Below, piece after piece: positions 49,929-58,740 of a DNA stretch of 62,007 nt. A program made the position numbers and the translations under genes. The notes below the pieces were generated by a model. It was given only the letters and a program-made list of their open reading frames with translations, was not told where the DNA came from and ran no database searches. Source of the stretch: Candidatus Rokuibacteriota bacterium (GTDB lineage Bacteria; Methylomirabilota; Methylomirabilia; Rokubacteriales; CSP1-6); the NCBI GenBank assembly GCA_016179965.1, contig JACPCF010000011.1, positions 1 to 62,007 on the forward strand, read 5' to 3'. Each line of letters opens with the position of its first letter. Within the stretch, counting starts at the first letter, position 1.

Positions 49929-51380
49929 ATGGCGGATTCGGGCGTTCTCGAGCGTCTTGTCGCTCAGGTCGGCTGGCAGATCCGCCGCCGCCGCGCTGAG
50001 TTCTACGGGCTCCGCGGTCTGTTCTTTGGGGCGCTCCTCGGGCTGGTCCCGCTCCTTCTGAAAACTGCCGTGGGCTCGGCGGCCCCCCTCATCGCGTTGG
50101 GACTGGCTTTGGTCGGCGCCCTCGCCGGCGCGCTCCGGGGGATCGGCCTTCCGCTCCCGCCCCTCGATGCCGCCCGTCTCGCGGATCGGGCCTTGGCGCT
50201 TCAAGATCGGGTGGCGACGGCGCTCGAATGGGCGGGCCGCCCCGATCGAAGCCCGCTGGTTGATCTCCTGGTGGCGGACGTGACGGCCCGCCTGGAGGGT
50301 GTCGATGGCCGCGGCGTCGTCCCGCGCCGCTGGCCGCGCGAGTTGAAGTGGCTTCCTCTCCCCGCGGTCTTGCTGGTTGTCCTGGCCCTGGCCCCGTCGA
50401 TTCCGCTTCCCACGGGGCGGCTGCCGGTCTTTTCGACCTCCGAGGACTCGGAAACCCCCGAAGAGCGCGCGGGAAAGATTCTCACCGACGAGCGCCCCAA
50501 GGCCGCCAAGCGCGAGCCGCTGCAGCGCGCCGAGATCCTGGAGCGGAACCTCTCCGCCCGGGGCGGCGCGACCGGCGGCAGCCAGCCGGGTGATCTCGCC
50601 GCCCTCTTCAAGGACACCGCCCTCGCGGCCCAGCGCCCCGACTTTCAGAGCTTCCTCAAGAAGGGCGACGAGCGGCTCCGGATGCTCGAGCAGGTCGATC
50701 GCCTTCCGGACCTGAAGCGGGATTTCACGCAGAGCCAGTACAAGATGATCTTTCAGAAGCGGAAAGAACTCTTCGGCGGCCTCCGCGCCGACCAGATCTC
50801 TCCCCAGAAGCTCCGTGAGCTGATGGAGGAGATGGAGCGGATGGGGCGCAAGGGCGGCAGCTGGGGCGGCGACATCGGGGAGGGCATGGAGGCGCTGGAA
50901 TCGGGGCAGACCGACCGCGCCCTGGAAGCGATGGAGCGCGCGCTGTCGAAGATGCGGGCGATGGAGGAGCGCGGCCGGGGCGGGCGCGGGCTCCGGGGCG
51001 GGCGTGAGGAGCGCGGCCGGGGCGGGCGCGGCGCGGACCGGGGTGCGGGCGGGGGCGACATGGAGGCCGACTTCGGCGAGGGCGAGGGCCTCCTGCCGGG
51101 GAAGGGGAGGAACCCGACCCCCAAGGGCGACCCCACCGACCGCCTGCGCGCGAACCCCTTCGACGCCGGCGTCGAGGGCGAAAGCCGCTCGGGTCGGAAG
51201 GAAGGGTACGAGACGAACCTCCTCGGCAAGGGCACCAGCGTGCCCTCCCGCCTCCAGTACCTGGGGGTCTTCGGCCAGTACCGGAAGATGATGGAAGAGG
51301 CGATGGCCAGGGAGCAGGTCCCCCGGGACTATCAGTCGCAGGTGAAGGAGTACTTCGAGTCCCTCGAGGAGCGCCGCTAG
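49929..51380 (+). CDS. Membrane protein with Gly/Arg-rich region in MoxR operon
   Basis: 483 residues. Two or three N-terminal membrane segments (LRGLFFGALLGLVPLLL, LIALGLALVGALAGALRG, LPLPAVLLVVLALAP), a long helical middle (RDFTQSQYKMIFQKRKELFGGL), a low-complexity Gly/Arg stretch (ERGRGGRGLRGGREERGRGGRG, coded by a ~26-bp imperfect repeat near 50965-51034), and the conserved end QYRKMMEEAMAREQVPRDYQSQVKEYFESLEE. Such a C-terminus is common in proteins next to MoxR/DUF58. It may assemble the complex on the membrane. Confidence 0.75.
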   Translation: MADSGVLERLVAQVGWQIRRRRAEFYGLRGLFFGALLGLVPLLLKTAVGSAAPLIALGLALVGALAGALRGIGLPLPPLDAARLADRALALQDRVATALEWAGRPDRSPLVDLLVADVTARLEGVDGRGVVPRRWPRELKWLPLPAVLLVVLALAPSIPLPTGRLPVFSTSEDSETPEERAGKILTDERPKAAKREPLQRAEILERNLSARGGATGGSQPGDLAALFKDTALAAQRPDFQSFLKKGDERLRMLEQVDRLPDLKRDFTQSQYKMIFQKRKELFGGLRADQISPQKLRELMEEMERMGRKGGSWGGDIGEGMEALESGQTDRALEAMERALSKMRAMEERGRGGRGLRGGREERGRGGRGADRGAGGGDMEADFGEGEGLLPGKGRNPTPKGDPTDRLRANPFDAGVEGESRSGRKEGYETNLLGKGTSVPSRLQYLGVFGQYRKMMEEAMAREQVPRDYQSQVKEYFESLEERR

Positions 51381-51621
51381 TGGCGGGCCCGCTGACTTCG
51401 CCACGACCCACTTCGTGCGACCCATCCACTGGATGGGTCCCCCGCGCCAGGGACGGCCTTCGGCCATTGATCAGCGTCGGTCGTCGCCATTCCTTCGTGG
51501 GCACCCAGTCCCGCCGGAGGCGGGCTGGGTCGTTACGCCTCGGGCCGCACCCACCTTACGGTGGGTACCCGCCCTCGGGCCTTGTCTGGCTCGTCATGTG
51601 GCCCGCCATGGAGACGCCCTA
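51381..51621 (+). repeat. Hairpin-rich insert inside the MoxR operon, copy 1
   Basis: 241 bp with no convincing gene between the coiled-coil membrane protein and the DUF58 gene. Several short perfect palindromes: CCCATCC/GGATGGG (51421-51437), CCCAG...CTGGG around a GC hairpin (~51506-51530), ACCCACC/GGTGGGT (~51550-51568), and GGGTACCCGC. The pattern resembles REP-like or MITE-type insertion in an operon, or a structured RNA. Confidence 0.5.
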
Positions 51622-52527
51622 GTGCCGGGCCAACCGGTGGCGGCGGAGCGGGGGCAGGACCTCCTCACTGGCGACTTCCTGGTCCAGCTGGAACGGCTCG
51701 CGCTGGTCTCCAAGCGGACCTTCCGCGGCCGGGTCAAGGGCGAGCGCAAGAGTCCCCACCGCGGCAGCAGCGTGGAGTTCGTGGACTACCGGCCGTACGG
51801 GGTGGGGGACGACCTCCGCTACGTGGACTGGAACATCTTCGGCCGGCTGGATCGGCTCTACCTGAAGCTCTTCGTGGACGAGGAAGACCTCTGCCTGCAC
51901 CTGCTGCTGGACGCCTCGGCCTCCATGGACTTCGGCGCGCCGACGAAGCGCGAGTACGGGTGCCGCCTGGCAGCCGCGTTCGGCTTCGTGGCGCTCGTGA
52001 ACTACGAGCGTGTTGGAATCGGGATCGTGCGCGATCGGGTGACGGAGGGATGGTCGCCGACCCGCGGGCGGACGCAGGTTCTTCCGTTCCTCGGCTTCCT
52101 GGGACGGGTGCGCGCGGGCGGCGCCACAGGGTTGAACGAGGGTCTGGCGAGCTACGCCCGGAAATGCCGGGACGCCGGCCTGGCGGTGGTGATTTCCGAC
52201 CTGCTGGACCCGGGCGGGTACGAATCGGGACTGCGGGCGCTCCAGGAGCAGCGGTTCGACGTGCACATGGTCCACCTGCTGGCCCCCGAGGAAATGAACC
52301 CGTCCTTCAGCGGCGACCTGCGCCTGAGGGACGCCGAGACGGGTGAGGTGCGGGAGTTGACCTTCGATGGCGAGGCCCGTCGGAGCTATCGCCGGCGCCT
52401 CCAGGAGTTTCTCGACGCGGCCGAGCGGTTCTGCCGCTCCCGCGAGATCAGCTATCACCGCGTGACGACCGACACCCCGGTGGAGGAGTTCGTGCTGCGC
52501 CAGCTGAAGGGGCTCCTTCTCTTATGA
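51622..52527 (+). CDS. DUF58 domain protein
   Basis: 301 residues from GTG 51622. DUF58 signature GERKSPHRGSSVEFVDYRPYGVGDDLRYVDWNIFGRLDRLYLKLFVDEED, and a vWA-like MIDAS strand with LLDASASMDFG. Works with MoxR in cell-surface or envelope processes in other bacteria. The frame is open upstream across the hairpin insert, but that part is not protein-like. Confidence 0.87.
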   Translation: MPGQPVAAERGQDLLTGDFLVQLERLALVSKRTFRGRVKGERKSPHRGSSVEFVDYRPYGVGDDLRYVDWNIFGRLDRLYLKLFVDEEDLCLHLLLDASASMDFGAPTKREYGCRLAAAFGFVALVNYERVGIGIVRDRVTEGWSPTRGRTQVLPFLGFLGRVRAGGATGLNEGLASYARKCRDAGLAVVISDLLDPGGYESGLRALQEQRFDVHMVHLLAPEEMNPSFSGDLRLRDAETGEVRELTFDGEARRSYRRRLQEFLDAAERFCRSREISYHRVTTDTPVEEFVLRQLKGLLLL

Positions 52528-52654
52528 GCGGCGCCGCCGTTCGAGCGCCTACCCGCGCAAGCGCGGGTACCCCGCCGGCGCAATCCTCAGGGGGGAGGTT
52601 CGGAAGGGCGGGTACCCGCGCCCGTAGGGCGTGGGTGCAGCCCCCCTCCGAGGT
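52528..52654 (+). repeat. Hairpin-rich insert inside the MoxR operon, copy 2
   Basis: 127 bp with TACCCGCGC-AA-GCGCGGGTA (52551-52570), CCTCAGGGGGGAGG, and GGGTACCCGCGCCC-GTA-GGGCGTGGGT (~52609-52636). It shares GGGTACCCGC with the insert at 51381-51621, which suggests the same kind of element. Confidence 0.5.
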
Positions 52655-55600
52655 ATGAGCTTCCTGTCGCCCCTCGCGTTCCTCCTCTTCGCCCTGTCCG
52701 TCCCGCTCCTGCTCCTGTACTTCCTGAAGGTGAGGCGCCGGGAGCAGAGCGTCTCGAGCCTCCTGCTCTGGGATCCGGCGCTCCGGGACCGCGAAGCCTC
52801 GGCCTTCTTCCAGCGCCTCCAGCGCGATCCTCTCCTGCTCCTCCAGCTCCTGGCGCTGCTGGCGCTCACGCTGGCCCTGGCGCGGCCCGCGGTGACCGTC
52901 AAGGGCCAGGGGGCCCAGCGGACGGTGCTGATCCTCGACACGTCGGCCTCCATGAAGGCCACCGACGTCCAGCCCTCGCGCTTCGTCGCTGCGCAGCGGG
53001 AGGCCCTGGCGTTTCTCGACCGGCTCCCCGCCGGCGCCGAGGTGATGGTGATCGAGGCGGGCATTCAGCCCCGGGTCCTCGTCCCCTTCTCGCGCGATCG
53101 CGAGGAGATCACGTCGGCCCTCAGGGTCCTCGAGCCCCGGGATCTCCCGAATCGGTTGAGCGAGGCGATTCGCACGGCGCGCGCGCTGACGGCCCAGGAT
53201 CCCCGCGCGGAGATCCGGATCTTTACCGACGGGGCGCATACGGTTTCGAGCGCCGACGGCCGGGACGACCCCCGGGTGCACTGGACGGGGGTCGGACGGC
53301 GCGGTCGCAACGTGGGCATCACGAACCTGGCGATCCGGAAGACCTTCTATGGTGCCCTCGGCTACCAGGCGTTCGCGTCCGTCGTGAACTTTTCCGAGGA
53401 GCCCCAGTCCTTCACCTTCACCCTCGACGTGGACGACCAGACGATCGCCGAGCAATCCCTCACCCTGGATCCCCATGTGCGCCGGTCCGTGGTGGTCCCG
53501 TTCAGTCACGAGGGCGCGGGCGTGGTGCGGGCGCGGCTCGGCATCGCCGACGACCTGAGCGCCGACAACACGGCCTACGCCGTCATCCCGCCCCCGGGCC
53601 AGATGCGGGTGTTGCTGGTAAGCCCGGGCAACCTCTTCCTCGAGAAGGCCCTCAGGGCGGACCCCCAGGTGAACCTCGACGTGCGCACGCCCGAGGCGTA
53701 CCAGGGGGGGATGGACTCCTTCGACGTGGTCGTCCTGGACAGCGTGAGCCCCGCGCGGATCGGGACGGGGCGCTTCATCCTGATCAACACCACTCCACCC
53801 GACGTGCCGCTGGAGGGCCTGGGGCGGGTCGAGCAGCCAGTCATCATGGACTGGGATCGGACGCACCCGGTCATGCGCTACGTGGACTTTGCCAAGGTCG
53901 TCATCGAAGAAGCGCTCCGCGTGCGCCCGCTGGCGGCTGGCAAGACCTTGGTGGAGGCGGTGGGGGGACCGCTGATCTACGCCCTGGAAGAGCCCCGCCG
54001 GAAAGCGGTCTTCTTCGGGTTCGATCTCTTCAAGACGGACTTTCCGCTGCGCGTGGCGTTTCCCATCATGCTCTCCAACAGTCTGCGCTGGCTGCATCCG
54101 GCCGGTCTCGATCTCACGAGCTTCCAGCTGCGGGCGGGGGAGCCGATCCTCCTCCCGGTGGAGCACGGCGTCACGGCGGCCAGGGTGATCACCCCGTCGG
54201 GGCGGAGCGTGGAGGCCCAGGTCACGCGCGGGCTGGCCAGCTTCACGGAGACCCGCCAGGTCGGCGTGTACACCGTGGTGACGGCCCGCGGGGAAACGCG
54301 CGTCGCGGTCAACCTCGCCAGCGCCGACGAGTCGGACATCGCTCCGCGGCCGCTCCCCGCCCGTCCGGAGACCCCGCCGGCCGAGGGACCTGGGGTGCCG
54401 CTCCAGCGGGAGCTGTGGGGGGTGTTCGCGCTCCTGGCCGCCCTCCTGCTGGCGCTCGAGGGATGGCTCTACTGGCGCCGCCAGACCCCGAGGCGGTGGG
54501 CCCTCCCCGAGAGCCCCGGCGATCGATGGGCTCTCGGGCTACGCTGCGTGCTCGTGGCGTTCCTGCTGGTCTCGCTGCTGCGACCGGTCGTCCCGCGTTG
54601 GGTGGACCGGCTGAACGTGATGTTCCTCCTCGACGTGTCCGACAGCGTCAGCCTGGCGGCACGCGAGCACGCCTACCGCTTCGCCGCCCAGGCGCTGGGG
54701 GGCATGCAGCCGGGGGATCAGGCCGGGCTGATCGTGTTCGGCCAGGAGGCGGTGGTGGATCAGCCGCTCAGCCCGAAGCCCAAGCTGGAGCGCGTGCAGG
54801 CGCAGGTGCCCGGCCGCGGGACCGACCTGGCGCAGGCCATCCAGCTCTCCCTGGCCATGCTCCCGGCGGCCCACGCCAACCGGCTCGTCCTCCTCAGCGA
54901 CGGCCGTCAGAACGCGGGCAACGCGCTGGCGGCGGCCCAGGCGGCCAAGGATGCCGCCGCCGACATCTACTACGTCCCGACGCCGCTGACTTTCACCCAG
55001 GAGGTTGTCCTCGAGTCCATGCTCCTGCCCCAGGAGGTGAAGTTCGGCGAGCCCTTCGACGCGAAGGTCGTGGCCTGGAGCCAGCAGGACACCCAGGGGC
55101 GTCTGTCGCTCTTCCGCAACGGCGAGTTCCTCGGCTCCCAGGTGCTCCGGCTCTCGGCGGGCAAGAACGTGTTCGCCTACCGCCAGTCGCTCGATCAGAG
55201 CGGGATCCACGTGTACCAGGCGGCCATCGACGTGGAGGGCGACACGATCGAGGAGAACAACCGGGCGGTGGCCACCATCGTCGTCCGCGGCCGTCCCCAG
55301 GTCCTGCTGGCGGAGAAGGACCGCACGCACGCGCAGGCCCTGAGCGCGGCGCTCCGCGCCCAGCACATCGACGTGACCGTGATCGATCCGGAGGGGATCC
55401 CCAAGGACCCCGCGGGGCTCCAGAAATACGACGGGCTGATTCTCTCGAACGTGTCCTCGCTCAAGCTGACGAAGAAGCAGATGGAGCACATCCGCGACTA
55501 CGTCCGCGACGCGGGCGGCGGGCTCATCATGATCGGCGGCGAGGAGAGCTTCGGCCTCGGCGGCTACTACCGCACGCCGATCGAGGAAGCCCTGCCCGTG

Positions 55601-57058
55601 ACGATGGAGGTGAAGCAGCGCATCGAGATCCCCAGCCTCGCGGTGGTCCTGTCCATCGACCGCTCGGGCTCCATGGCCATGTCAACCACGGACGACAAGG
55701 TCACGAAGCTGGACCTCGCGAAGGAGGCGGCGCACCTGGTGGTGGACCTCCTCGACGAGCGGAATGAAGTCGGGGTGATGAGCTGGGACACGGAGTTCAT
55801 CTGGGACGTCCCTCTGCAGAGGGCCCGGAACAAGTCGGCGATTCACCACTCTATCTCCACGATCAAGGCGGGCGGCGGCACCGACGGCTTTCCGCCAATG
55901 AAGGAGTCATACCGGGCGCTGTTCGAACTTCCGGCCCTGCTCAAGCACGTCATCTTCCTCTCCGACGGCCAGATGACTCGCGGCGACTTCGCCGGTCTCA
56001 TCCGCCGAATGGTCAAGGACAAGATCACCGTTTCCGCCATCGCCATCGGCAAGGACGCCGACGTCCAGCTCATGCTCGACATTGCCAAGTGGGGCCGCGG
56101 GCGCTTCTACTACACAGACGACACGAATACCATTCCGAGGATCTTCACGCTGGAGACCCAGCTGGCCTCCAAGGCCTCGCTGATCGAGCAGCCGTTCAAG
56201 CCCATCGTCTCGGGCTCGAGCCACGAGGTCCTCCGGGAGATCGACTGGAAGAACGCGCCGCCGCTCGGCGGATACGTCGCGACCACGCTCAAGGGGACGG
56301 GGGAGCAGCTGCTGATGACCCAGCAGGAGGATCCGCTGCTGGCCACGTGGCGCTACGGCCTCGGGCGCACGGCCGCGTTCACCTCCGACGCCAAGTCGAA
56401 GTGGGCGGTCCTCTGGCTCCGCTGGGGCGCCTTCAACAAGTTCTGGGGCCAGCTGACGCGCTGGACCCTCCGCACCGGAACGCGGAGCGACACCGTGGCG
56501 ACCATTGAGCGGCGCGACGGGGTCGGGGAGGTGACGGTCGAAGCGGTGGACCCGAAGGGGGAATTCATCAACTTCCTGGAGGCCCAGATCGGCGTCGTCG
56601 CTCCGGACAAGCGCCGGTCGGTGATGGATGTGGAGCAGGTAGCCCCCGGCCGGTACCGGGGCCGCTTCCCCGCCCCCGAGGAGGGCGTCTACCTGGTCGG
56701 CATGGCCCAGCGTCGGGGCGAGAGGATGATTGGCTCGCAACTGGCGGGGTTGGTGGTACCCTATGCGCAAGAGTTCAGGGATCTCGGCGTGGACGAGCGG
56801 TTCCTGCGGGAACTGGCGGAGCTCACCGGCGGCGGCGCGGTGGCTCAGCCGAAGGACGTGTTCCTCCAGGCCCGGCGGCGCTCGCGGCTAGCGGTGGAAC
56901 TTTGGCCCTGGCTCGTAGGGTGTGTGGCGATGCTGCTCCTGCCGGAGATCGCGCTCAGGCGGATCGGCCCCGGGCTCTTCGCCAGCTTGCTCGCGCGGCT
57001 CCGACGACCCCGAGAGGGAGCCCCTTCGGCGCATGGAGGTGGGCATGAGGGGACGTAA
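52655..57058 (+). CDS. Giant membrane protein with three vWA domains
   Basis: 1,467 residues. N-terminal BatA-like part: two membrane segments (LSPLAFLLFALSVPLLLLYFL; LLQLLALLALTLALA), then vWA 1 with MIDAS LDTSASMKA near residue 93. Membrane segments near 590-640. vWA 2 begins LLDVSDSVSL near 660. A GATase-like domain (RPQVLLAEKDRTHAQ, GGGLIMIGGEESFGLGGYYRTPIEEALPV) lies near 880-980, then vWA 3 with LSIDRSGSMAMS near 1000. C-terminal membrane segment (LWPWLVGCVAMLLLPEIAL). It joins on one chain what other bacteria encode as separate Bat-type proteins. MoxR is the likely ATPase partner. Confidence 0.87.
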   Translation: MSFLSPLAFLLFALSVPLLLLYFLKVRRREQSVSSLLLWDPALRDREASAFFQRLQRDPLLLLQLLALLALTLALARPAVTVKGQGAQRTVLILDTSASMKATDVQPSRFVAAQREALAFLDRLPAGAEVMVIEAGIQPRVLVPFSRDREEITSALRVLEPRDLPNRLSEAIRTARALTAQDPRAEIRIFTDGAHTVSSADGRDDPRVHWTGVGRRGRNVGITNLAIRKTFYGALGYQAFASVVNFSEEPQSFTFTLDVDDQTIAEQSLTLDPHVRRSVVVPFSHEGAGVVRARLGIADDLSADNTAYAVIPPPGQMRVLLVSPGNLFLEKALRADPQVNLDVRTPEAYQGGMDSFDVVVLDSVSPARIGTGRFILINTTPPDVPLEGLGRVEQPVIMDWDRTHPVMRYVDFAKVVIEEALRVRPLAAGKTLVEAVGGPLIYALEEPRRKAVFFGFDLFKTDFPLRVAFPIMLSNSLRWLHPAGLDLTSFQLRAGEPILLPVEHGVTAARVITPSGRSVEAQVTRGLASFTETRQVGVYTVVTARGETRVAVNLASADESDIAPRPLPARPETPPAEGPGVPLQRELWGVFALLAALLLALEGWLYWRRQTPRRWALPESPGDRWALGLRCVLVAFLLVSLLRPVVPRWVDRLNVMFLLDVSDSVSLAAREHAYRFAAQALGGMQPGDQAGLIVFGQEAVVDQPLSPKPKLERVQAQVPGRGTDLAQAIQLSLAMLPAAHANRLVLLSDGRQNAGNALAAAQAAKDAAADIYYVPTPLTFTQEVVLESMLLPQEVKFGEPFDAKVVAWSQQDTQGRLSLFRNGEFLGSQVLRLSAGKNVFAYRQSLDQSGIHVYQAAIDVEGDTIEENNRAVATIVVRGRPQVLLAEKDRTHAQALSAALRAQHIDVTVIDPEGIPKDPAGLQKYDGLILSNVSSLKLTKKQMEHIRDYVRDAGGGLIMIGGEESFGLGGYYRTPIEEALPVTMEVKQRIEIPSLAVVLSIDRSGSMAMSTTDDKVTKLDLAKEAAHLVVDLLDERNEVGVMSWDTEFIWDVPLQRARNKSAIHHSISTIKAGGGTDGFPPMKESYRALFELPALLKHVIFLSDGQMTRGDFAGLIRRMVKDKITVSAIAIGKDADVQLMLDIAKWGRGRFYYTDDTNTIPRIFTLETQLASKASLIEQPFKPIVSGSSHEVLREIDWKNAPPLGGYVATTLKGTGEQLLMTQQEDPLLATWRYGLGRTAAFTSDAKSKWAVLWLRWGAFNKFWGQLTRWTLRTGTRSDTVATIERRDGVGEVTVEAVDPKGEFINFLEAQIGVVAPDKRRSVMDVEQVAPGRYRGRFPAPEEGVYLVGMAQRRGERMIGSQLAGLVVPYAQEFRDLGVDERFLRELAELTGGGAVAQPKDVFLQARRRSRLAVELWPWLVGCVAMLLLPEIALRRIGPGLFASLLARLRRPREGAPSAHGGGHEGT

Positions 57059-58391
57059 GGCCTGGGTCGGTGTCCTGATCCTAGCCGCGGCCCTGGTCGG
57101 CCCGGCGGAAAGCGGGGCGGCCCCGACGGCGCGGTCGCTCCTCATCCTGCCGTACCAGCCGGTGGATCTCGACCGTGAGGAGCAGTGGCTCGCGGATGGA
57201 GTCGCCCATCTCCTAGCGCTTGCCCTGGCGAACCATCCGACCTTCGTCCTGGTGGATCCCGTGAGGGTCAAGCGGCTCGGCCAGCCGGAGACGTGGGGGG
57301 AAGAGGTCATCCTGGGGACCGCGCGGAGAGTGCGAGCGGACCTGGCCTTTTACGGGGAGATCAAGCGCGTCTCCGGGGATCTCATCCTGCTCGCCCGCTA
57401 CATGGAACTCAAAGGGGCGAGCGTGGAGACGCGAGCCTTGCCGCCCCTGACCATTCCCGAGGCGAAAGTCCCAGAAGGGCTCGGCGGCCTGCCGCTGGCC
57501 TACGTCAAGGCGCTCCGGGTTGCCGTGACGGAGGGCGAGGCCGCCAGGATCGAGCGGAGCGCCGTGCCCACCAAATCGGCGCGCGCCTTCGAGGCCTATG
57601 TCAAGGGGCGGAGCGCGGGGCTGCTCGGCACCCAGGCGGGCAACGAGGCGGCGGTGGACCTGTTGGCCAAGGCCGTGGAGGTCGATCCGTCCTTCGTCGC
57701 GGCCCAGTACGCGCTGGGGCTGGCGCACCTGGCGCTGGGGAACCGCTGGAAGGCGGCGGCCCAGTTTCGGGCCTCCACGCAACTCGATCCCGCCTTCCCC
57801 GAGCCCTACAAGGCGCTCGGCGACCTGTTCCTCGCCGCGCCGCGCCGCCTCTTCGACCAGGCCGTGGAGGCGTACCAGAGGGCGCTGGAGCTCCGACCCT
57901 TTTACGCCGACGCGTACGTCGGGCTGGGGGACGCGCGGGCGGCCAAGGGCGAGGTGGACGCCGCCATCGCGAGCTACCAGAAGGCGCTCCTCTACAATCC
58001 GGCGAACCCCAAGGTGCACCTGAGCCTGGGCAAGATCTACCACGCGGAGAAGGGGCTCTACTACGAATCGGTGGGCTCTTACAAGAAGGCGATCGAGCTC
58101 GATCCGCAGTTCCTCGATGCGCGCATGGGGCTCGGCGAAGTCTACGAGGACAAGGGGCTGTACGAGGACGCCATCCGCGAGTACCGGAAGGTGGTGGAGC
58201 TCGACCCGCAGCACACCGGTGGGCTCTACAATCTGGCGCTCGTGTACGAACGGGTGGACCCCCGGGAGGCGATCGCCCACTGGGAGCGCTACATTCAGGT
58301 CGCGGCGCCGCTGCCGTCAGAGAAGGACTGGGTGGACGTGGCCCGACAGCACCTGAAGAAGCTCAAGACCCGGGTGGAGGGGAATCGCTGA
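57045..58391 (+). CDS. Secreted tetratricopeptide repeat protein
   Basis: 448 residues from ATG 57045 (GGAGGT at 57036-57041); ATG 57033 is an alternative. Signal peptide GVLILAAALVGPAESGAA. An N-terminal FlgO/TolB-like domain (LLILPYQPVDLDREEQWLADGVAHLLALALANHPTFVLV) precedes six or so TPRs (FVAAQYALGLAHLALGN ... DARMGLGEVYEDKGLYEDAIREYRKVVELDPQ). It overlaps the end of the giant vWA gene and is the last gene of the MoxR operon. Confidence 0.87.
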   Translation: MRGRKAWVGVLILAAALVGPAESGAAPTARSLLILPYQPVDLDREEQWLADGVAHLLALALANHPTFVLVDPVRVKRLGQPETWGEEVILGTARRVRADLAFYGEIKRVSGDLILLARYMELKGASVETRALPPLTIPEAKVPEGLGGLPLAYVKALRVAVTEGEAARIERSAVPTKSARAFEAYVKGRSAGLLGTQAGNEAAVDLLAKAVEVDPSFVAAQYALGLAHLALGNRWKAAAQFRASTQLDPAFPEPYKALGDLFLAAPRRLFDQAVEAYQRALELRPFYADAYVGLGDARAAKGEVDAAIASYQKALLYNPANPKVHLSLGKIYHAEKGLYYESVGSYKKAIELDPQFLDARMGLGEVYEDKGLYEDAIREYRKVVELDPQHTGGLYNLALVYERVDPREAIAHWERYIQVAAPLPSEKDWVDVARQHLKKLKTRVEGNR

Positions 58392-58393
58392 GC

Positions 58394-58633
58394 CTAAATT
58401 CCCAGCAGGCGCTCGAGCCGCCCCCGGTCGAACCCCACGACCACCTCGTCGTCCACGAGGATCACGGGCACGGCCATCTGTCCCGTCCGCCGCACCAGTT
58501 CCTCCCTCGCCTCCTGATCCTCCGCGACGTTCACCTCGGTGAACGCCACCCCCTTGGACGAAAGAAACTCTTTCGTCGCGCGGCAGGGAACTCAGGTCGG
58601 AGTCGAGAAGACGATGACCCGGCGCTCAGTCAT
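58394..58633 (-). CDS. Glutaredoxin-like selenoprotein, UxxC active site (TGA, complement 58594-58592)
   Basis: 79 residues: [29 protein letters not shown], followed by [17 protein letters not shown] and [30 protein letters not shown]. Length, cis-Pro in AVPVI, and GFDR are standard for small glutaredoxin/NrdH-type proteins, with Sec in place of the first active-site Cys. GGAGGTGAG precedes the ATG. An 8-bp perfect hairpin follows the TGA. Gene callers would miss it, because TGA comes at codon 14. Confidence 0.9.
58557..58594 (-). promoter_or_regulatory. Bacterial SECIS element of the glutaredoxin-like gene
   Basis: On the complement TGA (58594-58592), 14-nt spacer, GACGAAAG (58577-58570), loop AGTTT (58569-58565), CTTTCGTC (58564-58557): 8 perfect pairs. 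The AGTNT loop matches those of both UGSC genes. Confidence 0.82.
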
Positions 58634-58700
58634 GCGGCTCACCTCCCTGGGTCTCAGCTCGATTGTCGCACGCCCGGCGAGGGGCGGCAATCGGCGCGTC

Positions 58701-58729
58701 TTGACACCCCGCGCCCTCGTCGCTATTGT
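58701..58729 (+). promoter_or_regulatory. Consensus promoter of the GalT-like gene
   Basis: TTGACA (58701-58706), 17-bp spacer, TATTGT (58724-58729). ATG at 58741 leaves a leader of only about five bases. Confidence 0.75.
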
Positions 58730-58740
58730 TTCGTGGGCCG

